64,000 nt of DNA from Hyphomicrobiales bacterium (GTDB taxonomy: Bacteria > Pseudomonadota > Alphaproteobacteria > Rhizobiales > Rhizobiaceae). The notes below the pieces were generated by a model. That model made no database searches. It worked only from the letters and a program-made list of their open reading frames with translations, and was not told the DNA's origin. Below are positions 19,247 to 28,368 of this stretch, in pieces; within the stretch, counting starts at the first letter, position 1; each line of letters starts with the position of its first letter. Location of the stretch: the NCBI GenBank assembly GCA_021775415.1, contig JAJFHV010000010.1, positions 496,001 through 560,000 on the forward strand. The letters run 5' to 3'. Made by a program: the position numbers and the translations under genes.

Positions 19247-20197
19247 ATGCGAAAACCACACACTACGGGACTACGAATGCTCCAAAGACGCAATCTTCTT
19301 CCTCCATTGGACTATTTTGTTGCTTTTGAATCAGCTGCAACGCAGGAAAGCTTCGCTGCCGCCTCTAGGGATTTAAACATCAGCGAAACCGCCATCAGCC
19401 GGAAGATCAAATTGCTGGAATTACACTTTAAGTGCCCGCTTTTCATAAGGAGCCACCGGTCCATCACTCTAACGCCCGAGGGACACCAGTTACTTGGCTC
19501 TGTGAGGCCTGCCCTTGAGCAGATGATCGCAGCGTCCGATGATATTTTCACGCTGGAGAGCCAAAACACCGTTACGCTTTCCGCCACCAATTCCGTTGCA
19601 TCGCTCTGGTTGATGCCACGTTTGCAGAAATTCAATCGCCGGAATAACCAAATAAAAATCAACCTGGTGGCCTCCGATAATGATGCGGAATGCTTGGGTA
19701 AAAACGTGGACGTTGCGATATTGCGGGGTAATGGCACATGGCCGGATCATCATGCTGAAATGCTGTTTGGAGAATGTGTTTTCCCAGTGTGTTCTCCTGC
19801 TTACAGGAAAATTCACCCGGATTTTGACTCACTAGAGGCGGTTGCTGAACACTCATTGATAGAAGTCTCCAGTGAGCATAAAGAGTGGCTCAACTGGCAA
19901 ACCTGGCTGCAGAAGAAGCTGGGCCACAGCATGAATTTAAAGCAAACTGTAACCGTAAACACCTATCCGCTTGCGATCCAGGCAGCTTTGGATGGAATTG
20001 GCGTGTGCCTTGGATGGGAACATCTGGTCGATCATTTGCTAAAATCCGGCCAGCTCGTTCAACCGTTCGCTCCCGAAGAAATTAGTACACGCTCGGGTTA
20101 CTACCTGGTTACATCGAAAACCCGGACATCGTTTCCTGCCCGCAATACTGTTGAAAAATGGCTCTTGGGATTCAAATCCGTGACAACACACAACTAA
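19247..20197 (+). CDS. LysR-family regulator, GcvA-like
   Basis: The protein has the N-terminal winged helix-turn-helix (LPPLDYFVAFESAA, then DLNISETAISRKIKLLE, near residues 18-60) and the effector domain of LysR regulators (about 90-300), with a GcvA-like look (GLRMLQRRNLLPPLDYF start region, GVCLGWEHLVDHLLKSGQL). It is transcribed away from tmoX across 348 bp and converges with mgdD. It probably regulates tmoX and perhaps the other methylated-amine genes; the effector is unknown. ATG at 19247 is taken as the start; the in-frame ATG 11 codons later is also possible. Confidence 0.85.
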   Translation: MRKPHTTGLRMLQRRNLLPPLDYFVAFESAATQESFAAASRDLNISETAISRKIKLLELHFKCPLFIRSHRSITLTPEGHQLLGSVRPALEQMIAASDDIFTLESQNTVTLSATNSVASLWLMPRLQKFNRRNNQIKINLVASDNDAECLGKNVDVAILRGNGTWPDHHAEMLFGECVFPVCSPAYRKIHPDFDSLEAVAEHSLIEVSSEHKEWLNWQTWLQKKLGHSMNLKQTVTVNTYPLAIQAALDGIGVCLGWEHLVDHLLKSGQLVQPFAPEEISTRSGYYLVTSKTRTSFPARNTVEKWLLGFKSVTTHN

Positions 20198-20248
20198 ACT
20201 CCGCACGCCAAAACCGCCTATGGATTGGAAAACCAAGTTAGAGCATCA

Positions 20249-20839
20249 CTAAGATTTGATGACACTTACACCGAACTCGACAGCGGAATGATGCAGCCAC
20301 TCGGCAAAATCCTGTGCAAAGCCGGAATAAACCAGCACATCAAAGCTCGGCTTATTGTCGACCTGATGGATTAACACACCCATCTGGGCCATCTGTGTCT
20401 GTCCACAAAATCCAGCCTTTGCGACACTTGGGTGCAGATCAAGCCGGCATCCCTTTTGCATCAGCTGACGGGCATTCGGGCCGGAAACCCTGAAAATCAC
20501 CCGGCTATCTGATTGTTCGGATACATAACCAATGCCCTTGAGTTTTTTGGCAATTGTTTTGGCAAAACCGGAATTTGCAGTCTGCGAAACGAGCACCCAT
20601 TGACCGGGCGACACCGGTATTGCCGAAAAGTTTTTTTGTTGCGTGGTTTTTCCCGGGGTTTGCTTGATTTTCAACGCCCGTTCGACAGCTTTGGTTTTAC
20701 CATTTTTTGCAAAAATCTGGATCACACCTCGATTGCGACGATCCTCGATGCTGACACCAGCTGTTCCCTTGGGGTTTTTTACAGCTGCATGGAAGTTATC
20801 AAGTGGCAGTGTTTCGGAGATGCGGGAAGCTTTAGCCAT
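20249..20839 (-). CDS. mgdD: N-methylglutamate dehydrogenase gamma subunit (SoxG-like)
   Basis: The 196-residue protein resembles the gamma subunit of heterotetrameric sarcosine oxidase, including the RVSGPNARQLMQKGCRLDLHP segment (family folate-binding-like fold, about residues 110-135). Its ATG at 20839 overlaps the end of the alpha subunit gene by 8 bp. With the beta, delta and alpha genes it forms an soxBDAG-type operon. Linkage to gmaS and mgsABC in the same window favours N-methylglutamate dehydrogenase over sarcosine oxidase; the sequence alone does not separate them. Confidence 0.82.
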   Translation of the reverse strand: MAKASRISETLPLDNFHAAVKNPKGTAGVSIEDRRNRGVIQIFAKNGKTKAVERALKIKQTPGKTTQQKNFSAIPVSPGQWVLVSQTANSGFAKTIAKKLKGIGYVSEQSDSRVIFRVSGPNARQLMQKGCRLDLHPSVAKAGFCGQTQMAQMGVLIHQVDNKPSFDVLVYSGFAQDFAEWLHHSAVEFGVSVIKS

Positions 20840-23810
20840 GGTGACGCTCTCCTTTCGGGTCGAAGAAGTGTGGAGAGCAAATTTCGACCTCCACAGATTC
20901 TTTTCTCAACGGGTAATGGGCATACATTTTCTTGCCCTCGTTCTCCATACCGCCCTTCATGTAACCAAGCCCGATCCAGGTTCCAATTGCCGGGCTGTCA
21001 CCTACAGAACTGATCCAGCCAAGGCTTGCATCAGTAAAGGTGTTATCGAGGCTTTCAATGATATGAGCTCCGCCACGCAGCCTTCCACTTTTCTGGGTAA
21101 GCTTGATACCCACCAGTTTTGGCCTGTCGCTTGCAGTCATACCTTCACGTCGAGCCATTGGCAGGCCAATGAAGTGCTTCTTGGAAGACATCATTGAACC
21201 AAGCCCCATATCAGCGGCGGTCGTTCTACCATCCAACTCGTTACCGGCAACGTGACCCTTCTCAATACGCATAACGCCCAGCGCCTCTGTACCGTATGGG
21301 ATCAGGCCGCGTTTTTCGCCTGCCTTACAGATTACATCCCACATTGCTTCGCCATGGCGCCAGGCAACATTTACCTCAAACGCCATCTCACCAGAAAAGC
21401 TGATGCGGAAAACACGAGCCGTTGCGCCATTCCAGTCAAATTCTCTAGCTGCCATGAACGGAACATTTTCGTCAGCAAAGTCGAACGACTTTCCAAATGC
21501 GGCTTGCAGAATTTTGCGGGAATTCGGTCCGGCAACCGCAACACCACACCATTGCTCTGTAGCTGAACAAAAATGCACATCGAGTTCTGGCCACAGGACC
21601 TGGGAGGCGTGTTCCATATGTGCCAGAACTCTCGCGGCGTTAGCGGTCGTCGTAGTCATGAAGAAATGGTCGTCAGCCAACCGCGACGTGGTGCCGTCAT
21701 CAAAGACATAACCATCCTCGCGCAGCATCAACCCGTATCGGGCCTTACCCGGTGCAAGCATTTTCCAACCATTGATGTAAAGTCTGTTCAAAAACTCGCC
21801 AGCGTCGTCCCCGAATATCTCAATCTTTCCAAGTGTGGATACGTCACAGATGCCGGCGGTTTTGCGTACCTGTGCACTTTCGCGCCAGATTGCTTCCATG
21901 ATGTCTTCGCCAGGCAATGGATAGTACTGGGGCCGCAACCACTGGCCTGCCTCAACAAACACAGCACCGAGTTTTTCGTGACAACGGTGCATCGCAGTCC
22001 GCCGGATGGGCTGGAAAGTCATTCCGCGCTCATGGCCGGCAAAGGCACCAATCGCCACCGGCGAGTAAGGAGGACGGAAGCGGGTGGTTCCAACTTCTGG
22101 AATGCTCAGCCCACGCGCGGCAGCAAGAATTGCCAACCCGTTGATGTTGGAGGTTTTACCCTGATCTGTCGCCATGCCCAGCGTTGTGTACCGCTTTGTG
22201 TGCTCAACGGAAGAATAGCCTTCCTGTTCAGCGAGCTGGATGTCTTTAGCAGTCACATCATTTTGGAAATCAACGAAAGCCTTGCCGTCGCCGGGACAAC
22301 GCCAAACTGATTCAATTGAACCAAACGGGATGCGTTTTGTCTTTGGCTCGGCTGATAGCTTGCCGACTTTTCGACCCGCAGCCTTTGCTGCTTCATGGCC
22401 ACCGCGGTGACCTTCCAAGAGGCCATCTGCAAGTGCGAAGCTTCCACTCGATGCGCCGACCGAACGTTCGGGGCGAGTGGGCTTTCCAGGCACAAAACCC
22501 TGGATTGCGTCATTCCATACCGGCAGGGAGAGCGTTTGGCTTACCAGATGTACATCCGGAGAATGGCCGCCGGAAACGGCAACACAGTCGCACTCAACAC
22601 TGCCGTAGGAAGATCCGTCCAGCCGCTGTAGCGATAATGAAGATACACGATGCCAGCCATTTGCCTTTGCTGGAATAATACCCAATTCAACCTTGATGCC
22701 ATTTTTGACCGCAGCTTTTGCGGCTGCAGACGCCTTCGTCCGCACATCACACACAACAACCACATCGATGCCCTTGTCCTGCAACAACGCTGCAGTTTGA
22801 TACGCATCATCATTGTTGGTGCAAATCGCGATTTTTTTGCCAGGAGTTGCCGCAAACCTATCAACATAACGGCGTACAGCCGTTGAAAGCATTATGCCAG
22901 GCATGTCGTTGTTGTCGAAAACAACTGGTCTTTCCTGAGACCCACAAGCCACAACCACTTCCTTTGCGCGGATTGTCCACATGCGCTGGCGAGGTTGATG
23001 TTCCGCCGGTACAGCGACGTGATCACTCACCCGCTCAAGGGCTGCCATTACGTTGTGATCATAATAGCCAAACAACACAGTGCGCTGCATGACCTTGACG
23101 TTGTCCATTTTGGCAAGTTTAGCAGCAGATTGCTCTACCCACTCAGCCGCTGGCATGCCATCAATTTCGTCGCGCTCAAGACAAAGATTTCCACCAAGGA
23201 AAGGTTGCTCTTCGACAAGAATTACCCGAGCACCGGTTTTGCCGGCAGACAGTGCCGCTGCAAGTCCCGCAGGACCTGCTCCAACAACCATCACATCACA
23301 ATGATCATGCGAGTGCTCATACGAGTCTGGATCCGCTTCCGTAGCAGCGCGCCCAAGACCGGCAGATTTGCGAATGAACTTTTCATACACCGGTTCCCAG
23401 AAAGATGCCGGCCACATGAATGTCTTGTAGTAAAATCCGGCAGTCAAAAACCTACCCAACAGCTGGTTGACCGATTGCACATCGTATTTGAGTGATGGAA
23501 AGCGGTTCTGGCTTGAGGCTTCAAGACCGTCGTACAGCTCCACCATTGTGGCACGGGTATTGGGTTCACGTCGAGCGCCAGTACGCATTTCCACCAGCGC
23601 GGTTGGTTCCTCAGAACCCGCAGTCAAACACCCACGCGGGCGGTGATACTTGAAGCTACGCCCCATCAGGGCGACATTATTTGCCAACAAGGCTGAGGCG
23701 AGTGTATCCCCTTCAAAACCGGAATAGATTTTTCCGTCGAAGGAAAAGTTTACCGGATTTGAGCGATTGATTGCCCCACCGGATGCAAGGCGGTTTTGTT
23801 GATTACTCAT
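20832..23810 (-). CDS. mgdC: N-methylglutamate dehydrogenase alpha subunit (SoxA-like)
   Basis: The 992-residue protein has the sarcosine oxidase alpha layout: an N-terminal 2Fe-2S-like domain (FSFDGKIYSGFEGDTLASAL; SFKYHRPRG), a dinucleotide-binding domain starting VVGAGPAGLAAALSAG near residue 174, a second nucleotide region (VVVACGSQERPVVFD), and a C-terminal GcvT-type folate-binding domain (about 600-990). The enzyme oxidises N-methylglutamate to glutamate and transfers the methyl carbon to tetrahydrofolate. Its ATG shares one base with the stop of the delta gene (TAATG), and its end overlaps mgdD. mgdC is the usual marker gene for this pathway. Confidence 0.87.
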   Translation of the reverse strand: MSNQQNRLASGGAINRSNPVNFSFDGKIYSGFEGDTLASALLANNVALMGRSFKYHRPRGCLTAGSEEPTALVEMRTGARREPNTRATMVELYDGLEASSQNRFPSLKYDVQSVNQLLGRFLTAGFYYKTFMWPASFWEPVYEKFIRKSAGLGRAATEADPDSYEHSHDHCDVMVVGAGPAGLAAALSAGKTGARVILVEEQPFLGGNLCLERDEIDGMPAAEWVEQSAAKLAKMDNVKVMQRTVLFGYYDHNVMAALERVSDHVAVPAEHQPRQRMWTIRAKEVVVACGSQERPVVFDNNDMPGIMLSTAVRRYVDRFAATPGKKIAICTNNDDAYQTAALLQDKGIDVVVVCDVRTKASAAAKAAVKNGIKVELGIIPAKANGWHRVSSLSLQRLDGSSYGSVECDCVAVSGGHSPDVHLVSQTLSLPVWNDAIQGFVPGKPTRPERSVGASSGSFALADGLLEGHRGGHEAAKAAGRKVGKLSAEPKTKRIPFGSIESVWRCPGDGKAFVDFQNDVTAKDIQLAEQEGYSSVEHTKRYTTLGMATDQGKTSNINGLAILAAARGLSIPEVGTTRFRPPYSPVAIGAFAGHERGMTFQPIRRTAMHRCHEKLGAVFVEAGQWLRPQYYPLPGEDIMEAIWRESAQVRKTAGICDVSTLGKIEIFGDDAGEFLNRLYINGWKMLAPGKARYGLMLREDGYVFDDGTTSRLADDHFFMTTTTANAARVLAHMEHASQVLWPELDVHFCSATEQWCGVAVAGPNSRKILQAAFGKSFDFADENVPFMAAREFDWNGATARVFRISFSGEMAFEVNVAWRHGEAMWDVICKAGEKRGLIPYGTEALGVMRIEKGHVAGNELDGRTTAADMGLGSMMSSKKHFIGLPMARREGMTASDRPKLVGIKLTQKSGRLRGGAHIIESLDNTFTDASLGWISSVGDSPAIGTWIGLGYMKGGMENEGKKMYAHYPLRKESVEVEICSPHFFDPKGERHHG

Positions 23811-24094
23811 TACCGCGCTCCCTTCCGGGGTTTGGAGAGCTTGTCATGCGGCCCACCGGTTGTATGGATGTCGTGTGTAAAGGTATTGCGCACGACCTTC
23901 ACCCACTGGCGACAGCCACCCACATGATGCCACCACTCTGTGTGCCATCCTTTTGGGTTGTCACGGATATAAACATAGTCAAAGAAAGCTTTTTCTGACG
24001 CATCAGGCTTCGGCCGGGTCACGGTCGCATCGCCCTGATACTGAAATTCAGCTTCATCTCTTGTGCCACACCAGGGGCAATCAATTTGATGCAT
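23810..24094 (-). CDS. mgdB: N-methylglutamate dehydrogenase delta subunit (SoxD-like)
   Basis: The 94-residue protein begins MHQIDCPWCGTRDEAEF, the zinc-binding start of sarcosine oxidase delta subunits; C6 and C9 with a later Cys in GGCRQWVKV are likely ligands. The ATG at 24094 was chosen because TTGGAG lies about 7 bases upstream and because the family begins at this motif; longer in-frame extension is not expected. Its stop overlaps the start of the alpha gene in TAATG. It is separated from the beta gene by 279 bp, which is unusual for this operon. Confidence 0.88.
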   Translation of the reverse strand: MHQIDCPWCGTRDEAEFQYQGDATVTRPKPDASEKAFFDYVYIRDNPKGWHTEWWHHVGGCRQWVKVVRNTFTHDIHTTGGPHDKLSKPRKGAR

Positions 24095-24373
24095 GATCTG
24101 CTCCAAGGGCAAGTGGACCGTATGGTTTCGGGCGTGGCGCGTATTGAATTTTTGTGCTGAAAAGACGAAGAAACCGCGATGGTGTCGACGCACCACAAGG
24201 GTTCTTCAACGTATTCAGCGTAAAAATTCGCCGCGTCCCGCAGGGATATGGCCAAAATTGACCATTTTGGCGTCGCAAATCCTTGAAAGGGTTTGGCCCT
24301 ATCTTCGAATTTTCTCCTAAAACTGAACAATTTTGGTTCATACCACGCTCCAAATCCATACGGTCCGCATGCC
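24095..24373 (-). other. Long intercistronic gap inside the mgd operon with two inverted repeats
   Basis: This 279 bp stretch lies between mgdA and mgdB. It holds GCCAAAAT/ATTTTGGC (24251-24258 and 24264-24271, loop of 5) and TGAAC/GTTCA (24324-24328 and 24336-24340). Neither has a T-run on the minus strand, so they are not clear terminators; processing or attenuation is possible. I see no convincing gene here. Confidence 0.4.
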
Positions 24374-25624
24374 CTACTGTATCCATGGGTTCGGGCCTAC
24401 GCCCTTTTCATCAATCATCCGGCCTTTTTCAAACCGGTCCATTGTGAATGCTTCGTTTAGTTTATGTGGCGCATCATTTGCGATTGTGTGTGCATAGCAC
24501 CAGCCTGAAGCAGGTGCTGCCTTGAATCCACCGTAACACCAGCCACCATTGAGATAGAGACCCTTTGTATCGGTCTTGCAAATGAACGGGCTACCATCGA
24601 AGCTCATGTCCATGACACCGCCCCAGTGACGCAGCATGCGAACCCGGCCGATTGCCGGCATGATCGCCATGCCACCAGCCATGACGTGTTCCATCATCGG
24701 TAGATTGCCGCGCTGGGCATAAGAATTGTACCCATCCAGATCACCGCCATAGACCAGACCACCCTTGTCCGACTGGCTGATATAAAAGTGCCCTGCTCCG
24801 AAGGTCACCACCGTGTCGATCAGCGGCTTAATGCCCTCTGTCACAAATGCCTGGAGTACATGGCTTTCGATTGGCAATTTAATGCCAGCCATTTGTGCCA
24901 CTTGGGAAGTATGCCCCGCCACGCACATCGCGACCTTGTTGGCCTTGATCGTGCCTCGGCTGGTTTCAACACCCAGTACCTTGCCATCCTTGCGCAGGAT
25001 GTTTTTTACTTCACAGTTTTGGATGATATCCACACCGCGACTATCCGCACCGCGCGCATATCCCCAGGCAACCGCATCGTGACGAACCGTCCCACCACGG
25101 CGCTGGATAAGTCCGCCTTGAATTGGGAAACGGGCGTTTTCAAAATCGAGGATCGGCACCATCTTTTTCAATTGAGAAGGAGTAAGCAATTCGGCATCAA
25201 TGCCCGCCATCCGCATTGCATTGCCACGCTTGGCAAAGGCATCGCGTTGCGGATCTGAGTGGAACAAATTGATCACTCCGCGCTGAGAAACCATCGCGTT
25301 GAAGTTGAAGTCCTGTTCCAGGCCTTCCCAGAGTTTCATGGATTTTTCATAAAAATGCGTATTCGGCGGGATCATGTAGTTGGAGCGCACAATCGTCGTG
25401 TTACGCCCGACATTACCACCACCGATATAGCCTTTTTCCAGCACTGCAACGTTGGTAATTCCATGCACCTTGGCAAGGTAATAGGCGGTCGAAAGACCAT
25501 GCCCACCACCACCAATGATGATTACATCATATTGCTTCTTGGGTTGTGGATCACGCCAGGCGCGATCCCACCCCTTGTGACCCGTAAGGCCCTGCCAGAG
25601 AACCGAGAGTGCAGAGTAATGCAA
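24374..25624 (-). CDS. mgdA: N-methylglutamate dehydrogenase beta subunit (SoxB-like)
   Basis: The 416-residue FAD protein matches sarcosine oxidase beta subunits in length and start (MHYSALSVLWQGLTGH). The FAD motif is DVIIIGGGGHGLSTAYYLA near residues 34-52, followed by EKGYIGGGNVGRNTTIVRS, where the family carries its flavin-linking region. It starts with TTG at 25624; AGAGGAAT about 8 bases upstream supports this. It oxidises the N-methyl amino acid and passes electrons through the other subunits. The FAD oxidoreductase gene ends 21 bp upstream. Confidence 0.86.
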   Translation of the reverse strand: MHYSALSVLWQGLTGHKGWDRAWRDPQPKKQYDVIIIGGGGHGLSTAYYLAKVHGITNVAVLEKGYIGGGNVGRNTTIVRSNYMIPPNTHFYEKSMKLWEGLEQDFNFNAMVSQRGVINLFHSDPQRDAFAKRGNAMRMAGIDAELLTPSQLKKMVPILDFENARFPIQGGLIQRRGGTVRHDAVAWGYARGADSRGVDIIQNCEVKNILRKDGKVLGVETSRGTIKANKVAMCVAGHTSQVAQMAGIKLPIESHVLQAFVTEGIKPLIDTVVTFGAGHFYISQSDKGGLVYGGDLDGYNSYAQRGNLPMMEHVMAGGMAIMPAIGRVRMLRHWGGVMDMSFDGSPFICKTDTKGLYLNGGWCYGGFKAAPASGWCYAHTIANDAPHKLNEAFTMDRFEKGRMIDEKGVGPNPWIQ

Positions 25625-25645
25625 AGGTCTATTCCTCTCTTAAAC

Positions 25646-26989
25646 TCAGCTCCACGGATACGGGCTGTTGCTGACCGGGTGAAGCTGACCCTTTTCATAA
25701 CGGTCAAATCGGAATGGCTCCAGCAAAGCCTGCTTTTCACCAAGCATTTCGTCCGCCATCAAATGACCAACACCAATCATCTTGTAGCCGTGGTTTGAGT
25801 CCGCGATGAAGTGAACATTTTCACAGAAGTGATCGATAACCGGAAAGCTGTCTGGCGTAAAGCAACCAAGCCCACCGGAAGGCTCTTTGTTGAACTTCAC
25901 GATCTGGCCGGAGAACCGTTCCTGACAATGCGCCAGAGCGGAGCACCACATATGGGCAAAATCGTCACCAACAATGAACTCAGGAGATTCGGGACCATAA
26001 GGGTCAATTTCAATTTCATCTGCCGGTGTCATAACCTCGTAAGGCATTGCTCCGCCCTGAATTCCGCCGAAGTGGAAATCGGGTTTATAATAAATTCCCC
26101 AGGCTTCTTCGCGTACAACCGATCCATCCACATCAGAAAGCAAAGTTGCGTCCGTATCAACATGGATTACGGGTGGCATGCCACCATCATTGAGTTTTTG
26201 AAGATCCGGATCAACACCAATCACGCCTTCCTCCAGGCACCAATAACGCCAGGTTGGAATGCCTGAATGCATTGCGCCATCAGTGCCCTTGATGGAAACT
26301 TCTTTTGGAAGGTCCAGCATGTCCCAAATGGTTTTTGCCCAGGGACCGACAGCAACCACGACCTCATCACAATCGATATTGCCTTTGTTGGTTTCCACAG
26401 CGGTGACTGCACCGGAACCATTGCCACGGGTAAAGCCAGTAACTTCAACACCGGTGATAATTCGAACACCCTCGTCTTCTGCCTTTTTGGCAAGACCGTA
26501 GATGGATGTGGTGTTATTCGCGAAACCACCTTTTTTCTCGTGCAGCACAGATGTGATATTCTGCGCACGCCAATCGGAGAAAAGACCTTTCATGTAGGTC
26601 ATGCAATCGCCTTCACCCTCGATGAACTCGGATTCGTAACCGATTGCCTTTTGCTGCTCGTAGATCGATGTCACATCCTCGCGCATGCCTTCGTGGCTGA
26701 TCTGCATGTATCCAACCGGATGATAGCTGAATGCCTCCGGGTCGGATTCCCAAACACCCACACTGTGAGCCATCAATTCGCGCATTGCCGGCTGGAAGTA
26801 ATTGTTTCTGACAACACCGCAGGCGATGCCACTGGCACCGGCAGCAATACCGTTCTTGTCCAGGACGACGATGTCTTCGCCACCACCCTTGCCTTTTGCC
26901 TTGAGTTGCGACGCCAAGCGCCAGGCAGTTGAGAGGCCGTGAATGCCTGCACCAATGATGACGTAGCGTGATTTTTCAGGAAATGCCAT
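25646..26989 (-). CDS. FAD-dependent oxidoreductase (DAO family) of the N-methylglutamate cluster
   Basis: This 447-residue DAO-family protein has GAGIHGLSTAWRLAS near residues 12-26 and GIAAGASGIACGVVRNNYFQ shortly after. It resembles sarcosine oxidase beta but is longer and distinct. The ATG at 26989 follows GGAGGAACGG at a good distance and is preferred over an upstream in-frame ATG. It is the first gene of the operon leading into mgdABCD and diverges from the GlxA-type regulator. Genes of this kind occur in methylated-amine clusters of marine alphaproteobacteria; its substrate is not established, with dimethylglycine, sarcosine or N-methylglutamate possible. Confidence 0.78.
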   Translation of the reverse strand: MAFPEKSRYVIIGAGIHGLSTAWRLASQLKAKGKGGGEDIVVLDKNGIAAGASGIACGVVRNNYFQPAMRELMAHSVGVWESDPEAFSYHPVGYMQISHEGMREDVTSIYEQQKAIGYESEFIEGEGDCMTYMKGLFSDWRAQNITSVLHEKKGGFANNTTSIYGLAKKAEDEGVRIITGVEVTGFTRGNGSGAVTAVETNKGNIDCDEVVVAVGPWAKTIWDMLDLPKEVSIKGTDGAMHSGIPTWRYWCLEEGVIGVDPDLQKLNDGGMPPVIHVDTDATLLSDVDGSVVREEAWGIYYKPDFHFGGIQGGAMPYEVMTPADEIEIDPYGPESPEFIVGDDFAHMWCSALAHCQERFSGQIVKFNKEPSGGLGCFTPDSFPVIDHFCENVHFIADSNHGYKMIGVGHLMADEMLGEKQALLEPFRFDRYEKGQLHPVSNSPYPWS

Positions 26990-27048
26990 TTTCCGTTCCT
27001 CCAAAATTTCGGAGAGTTTGCACCGCAAATTCTTGTTTAAAAACTATA

Positions 27049-27070
27049 TTGTAGACATTATTTACTACAA
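27049..27070. promoter_or_regulatory. TTGTAG/CTACAA inverted repeat, likely operator
   Basis: Perfect 6-base arms TTGTAG (27049-27054) and CTACAA (27065-27070), 10 bp apart, lie in the 97 bp between the FAD oxidoreductase and the GlxA-type regulator. The position suggests an operator or activator site controlling both directions. Confidence 0.5.
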
Positions 27071-27086
27071 ATGAGACAAATCAGAC

Positions 27087-28064
27087 ATGAATGTGCATCA
27101 CTCCAAACACGAGACAAAATCTTCTGCCAGGCATTTTTGTTTTGTCTTGATACCGGGCTTTTCGCTCGTTGCCTTTTCCTGTGCGATTGATGCACTGCGC
27201 GCCGCCAACATCATCAATGAATCCGCGACCTATTCCTGGGAAGCGGTATCGGTTGAGGTTGAAGCCGTTTCCTCGAGCGGGATTACCCTGCCAACCACTC
27301 CCCTTTCTACCGCCGGAGAGCCTGATGTGATTGCGGTATGTGGCGGTGATCGATCCCATGAGTATACCAACCCGGAACTCACCCGCTGGCTTCAATTGAA
27401 GGCAAAACAGGGCAAGGCCATTGGTTCCATTTCTGACGGTGCATTTGTGGTTGCCGATATTGGTTTGTTCAGGAATGTTGCCTCAACAATCCACTGGAAG
27501 TGCTTTGATGCCTATCGGGAGCGATATCCTGATCTTGATATCAAGCCATCCATTATTGAGATGGCGGAGAAACGTTTTTCATGCGCCGGTGGCACAGCCA
27601 GCCTGGATTTGATGCTGCACTTTATCAATGCAGATTTTGGAAGTGACGTTGTTAGCCGGATTGCTGACAATTACTTTCACGACACCATCAGGGACACTTC
27701 CAAAGTGCAGCACATGACGAATGCGTTCCGGATTGCCGGAAAGAACCGAGATTTGTCAGATGCCTTACTACTTATGGAAAACAGCCTTGAAACCCCACTG
27801 GCGATAGAGAAAATTTCTGAAACGGTTGGTGTTTCGCGTCGCCAGCTCGACCGCCTTTTCAAGCGATATGTTGATGCCACGCCCCAAACACATTACCGCG
27901 ATTTACGACTTGCAAGAGCATCTGGACTGCTCATTCAAACCAGCTTGAGTATCACGGAGATCGCATTGGGATGCGGATTTCACTCCGCATCACACTTGGG
28001 AAAATTCTTCAAACAGCGGTTTGGCGTGACACCTGGTGAATTTCGACGCAACGGCTATCGCTAA
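27087..28064 (+). CDS. GlxA/FtrA-type transcriptional regulator (DJ-1/PfpI domain plus AraC HTH)
   Basis: The 325-residue protein has an N-terminal DJ-1/PfpI amidotransferase-like domain (about 12-180; FVLIPGFSLVAFSCAIDALRAAN start, CAGGTASLDLMLHFI near 173) and a C-terminal AraC double helix-turn-helix (about 225-322; ETVGVSRRQLDRLFKRYV, ITEIALGCGFHSASHLGKFF). GlxA-like regulators of this kind often sit beside choline, glycine betaine, sarcosine and methylamine genes and respond to their products. It diverges from the FAD oxidoreductase/mgd operon and probably activates it. Its end converges with the small amt-linked gene across a shared terminator. Confidence 0.87.
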   Translation: MNVHHSKHETKSSARHFCFVLIPGFSLVAFSCAIDALRAANIINESATYSWEAVSVEVEAVSSSGITLPTTPLSTAGEPDVIAVCGGDRSHEYTNPELTRWLQLKAKQGKAIGSISDGAFVVADIGLFRNVASTIHWKCFDAYRERYPDLDIKPSIIEMAEKRFSCAGGTASLDLMLHFINADFGSDVVSRIADNYFHDTIRDTSKVQHMTNAFRIAGKNRDLSDALLLMENSLETPLAIEKISETVGVSRRQLDRLFKRYVDATPQTHYRDLRLARASGLLIQTSLSITEIALGCGFHSASHLGKFFKQRFGVTPGEFRRNGYR

Positions 28065-28081
28065 ATCATCGGACAAAAGAA

Positions 28082-28103
28082 AGGGCGGCACAAAGGCCGC
28101 CCT
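28082..28103. terminator. Bidirectional hairpin terminator between glxA-like gene and amt operon
   Basis: GGGCGGC (28083-28089) and GCCGCCC (28096-28102), extended by A-T pairs, form a strong stem with a 6-base loop in the 64 bp between two convergent genes. T-runs are short on either side, so termination strength is inferred from the stem. Confidence 0.65.
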
Positions 28104-28128
28104 CACTCAATCTTTTATCAGATCAGCA

Positions 28129-28344
28129 TCAATATCGATCTATTGATGCTTCCATGTCTTTTTTCTCGGCAATGCGGGTTTCTTCTTCCAGCATGGCATT
28201 CTCGCCGCGCGATTGCGCAACGTGGAACCAGAGCCAGAAGATTACACCAGCAATCACCATGGGTACTTCCAATCCCTGGAAGGGATAGATCGCACCGACA
28301 TTTGCCAAATCAACAGCCCAACTATCATAACCAATTGTGGACAT
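28129..28344 (-). CDS. Small single-helix membrane protein downstream of amt
   Basis: This 71-residue protein begins MSTIGYDSWAVDLANVG, has one hydrophobic helix near residues 29-45 (VPMVIAGVIFWLWFHVA) and ends in a charged tail rich in Glu and Lys. It starts 24 bp after the stop of the first amt gene. The second amt in this window is also followed at once by a tiny one-helix protein, so both may be accessory proteins of the transporters. I do not recognise a named family. A ribosome site (AAGGAGAAAG) upstream of its ATG supports translation. Confidence 0.7.
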   Translation of the reverse strand: MSTIGYDSWAVDLANVGAIYPFQGLEVPMVIAGVIFWLWFHVAQSRGENAMLEEETRIAEKKDMEASIDRY

Positions 28345-28368
28345 ATGCTTTCTCCTTATCAGTTAGGG

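Noticed and set aside
21573-22310. 245-codon open frame on + inside mgdC
   Set aside because: Antisense to the well-supported alpha subunit; composition is that of a reverse-strand shadow.
24019-24386. Two open frames of about 100 codons on - in the mgdA-mgdB gap
   Set aside because: They overlap each other and the real mgdA and mgdB ends, and show no domain or ribosome site.
20249-25624. Sarcosine oxidase soxBDAG as the primary name
   Set aside because: The subunits are homologous, but gmaS and mgsABC in the same window make N-methylglutamate dehydrogenase the better call; sarcosine cannot be ruled out by sequence.
26267-26932. 221-codon open frame on + inside the FAD oxidoreductase gene
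   Set aside because: Antisense to conserved FAD-binding sequence.
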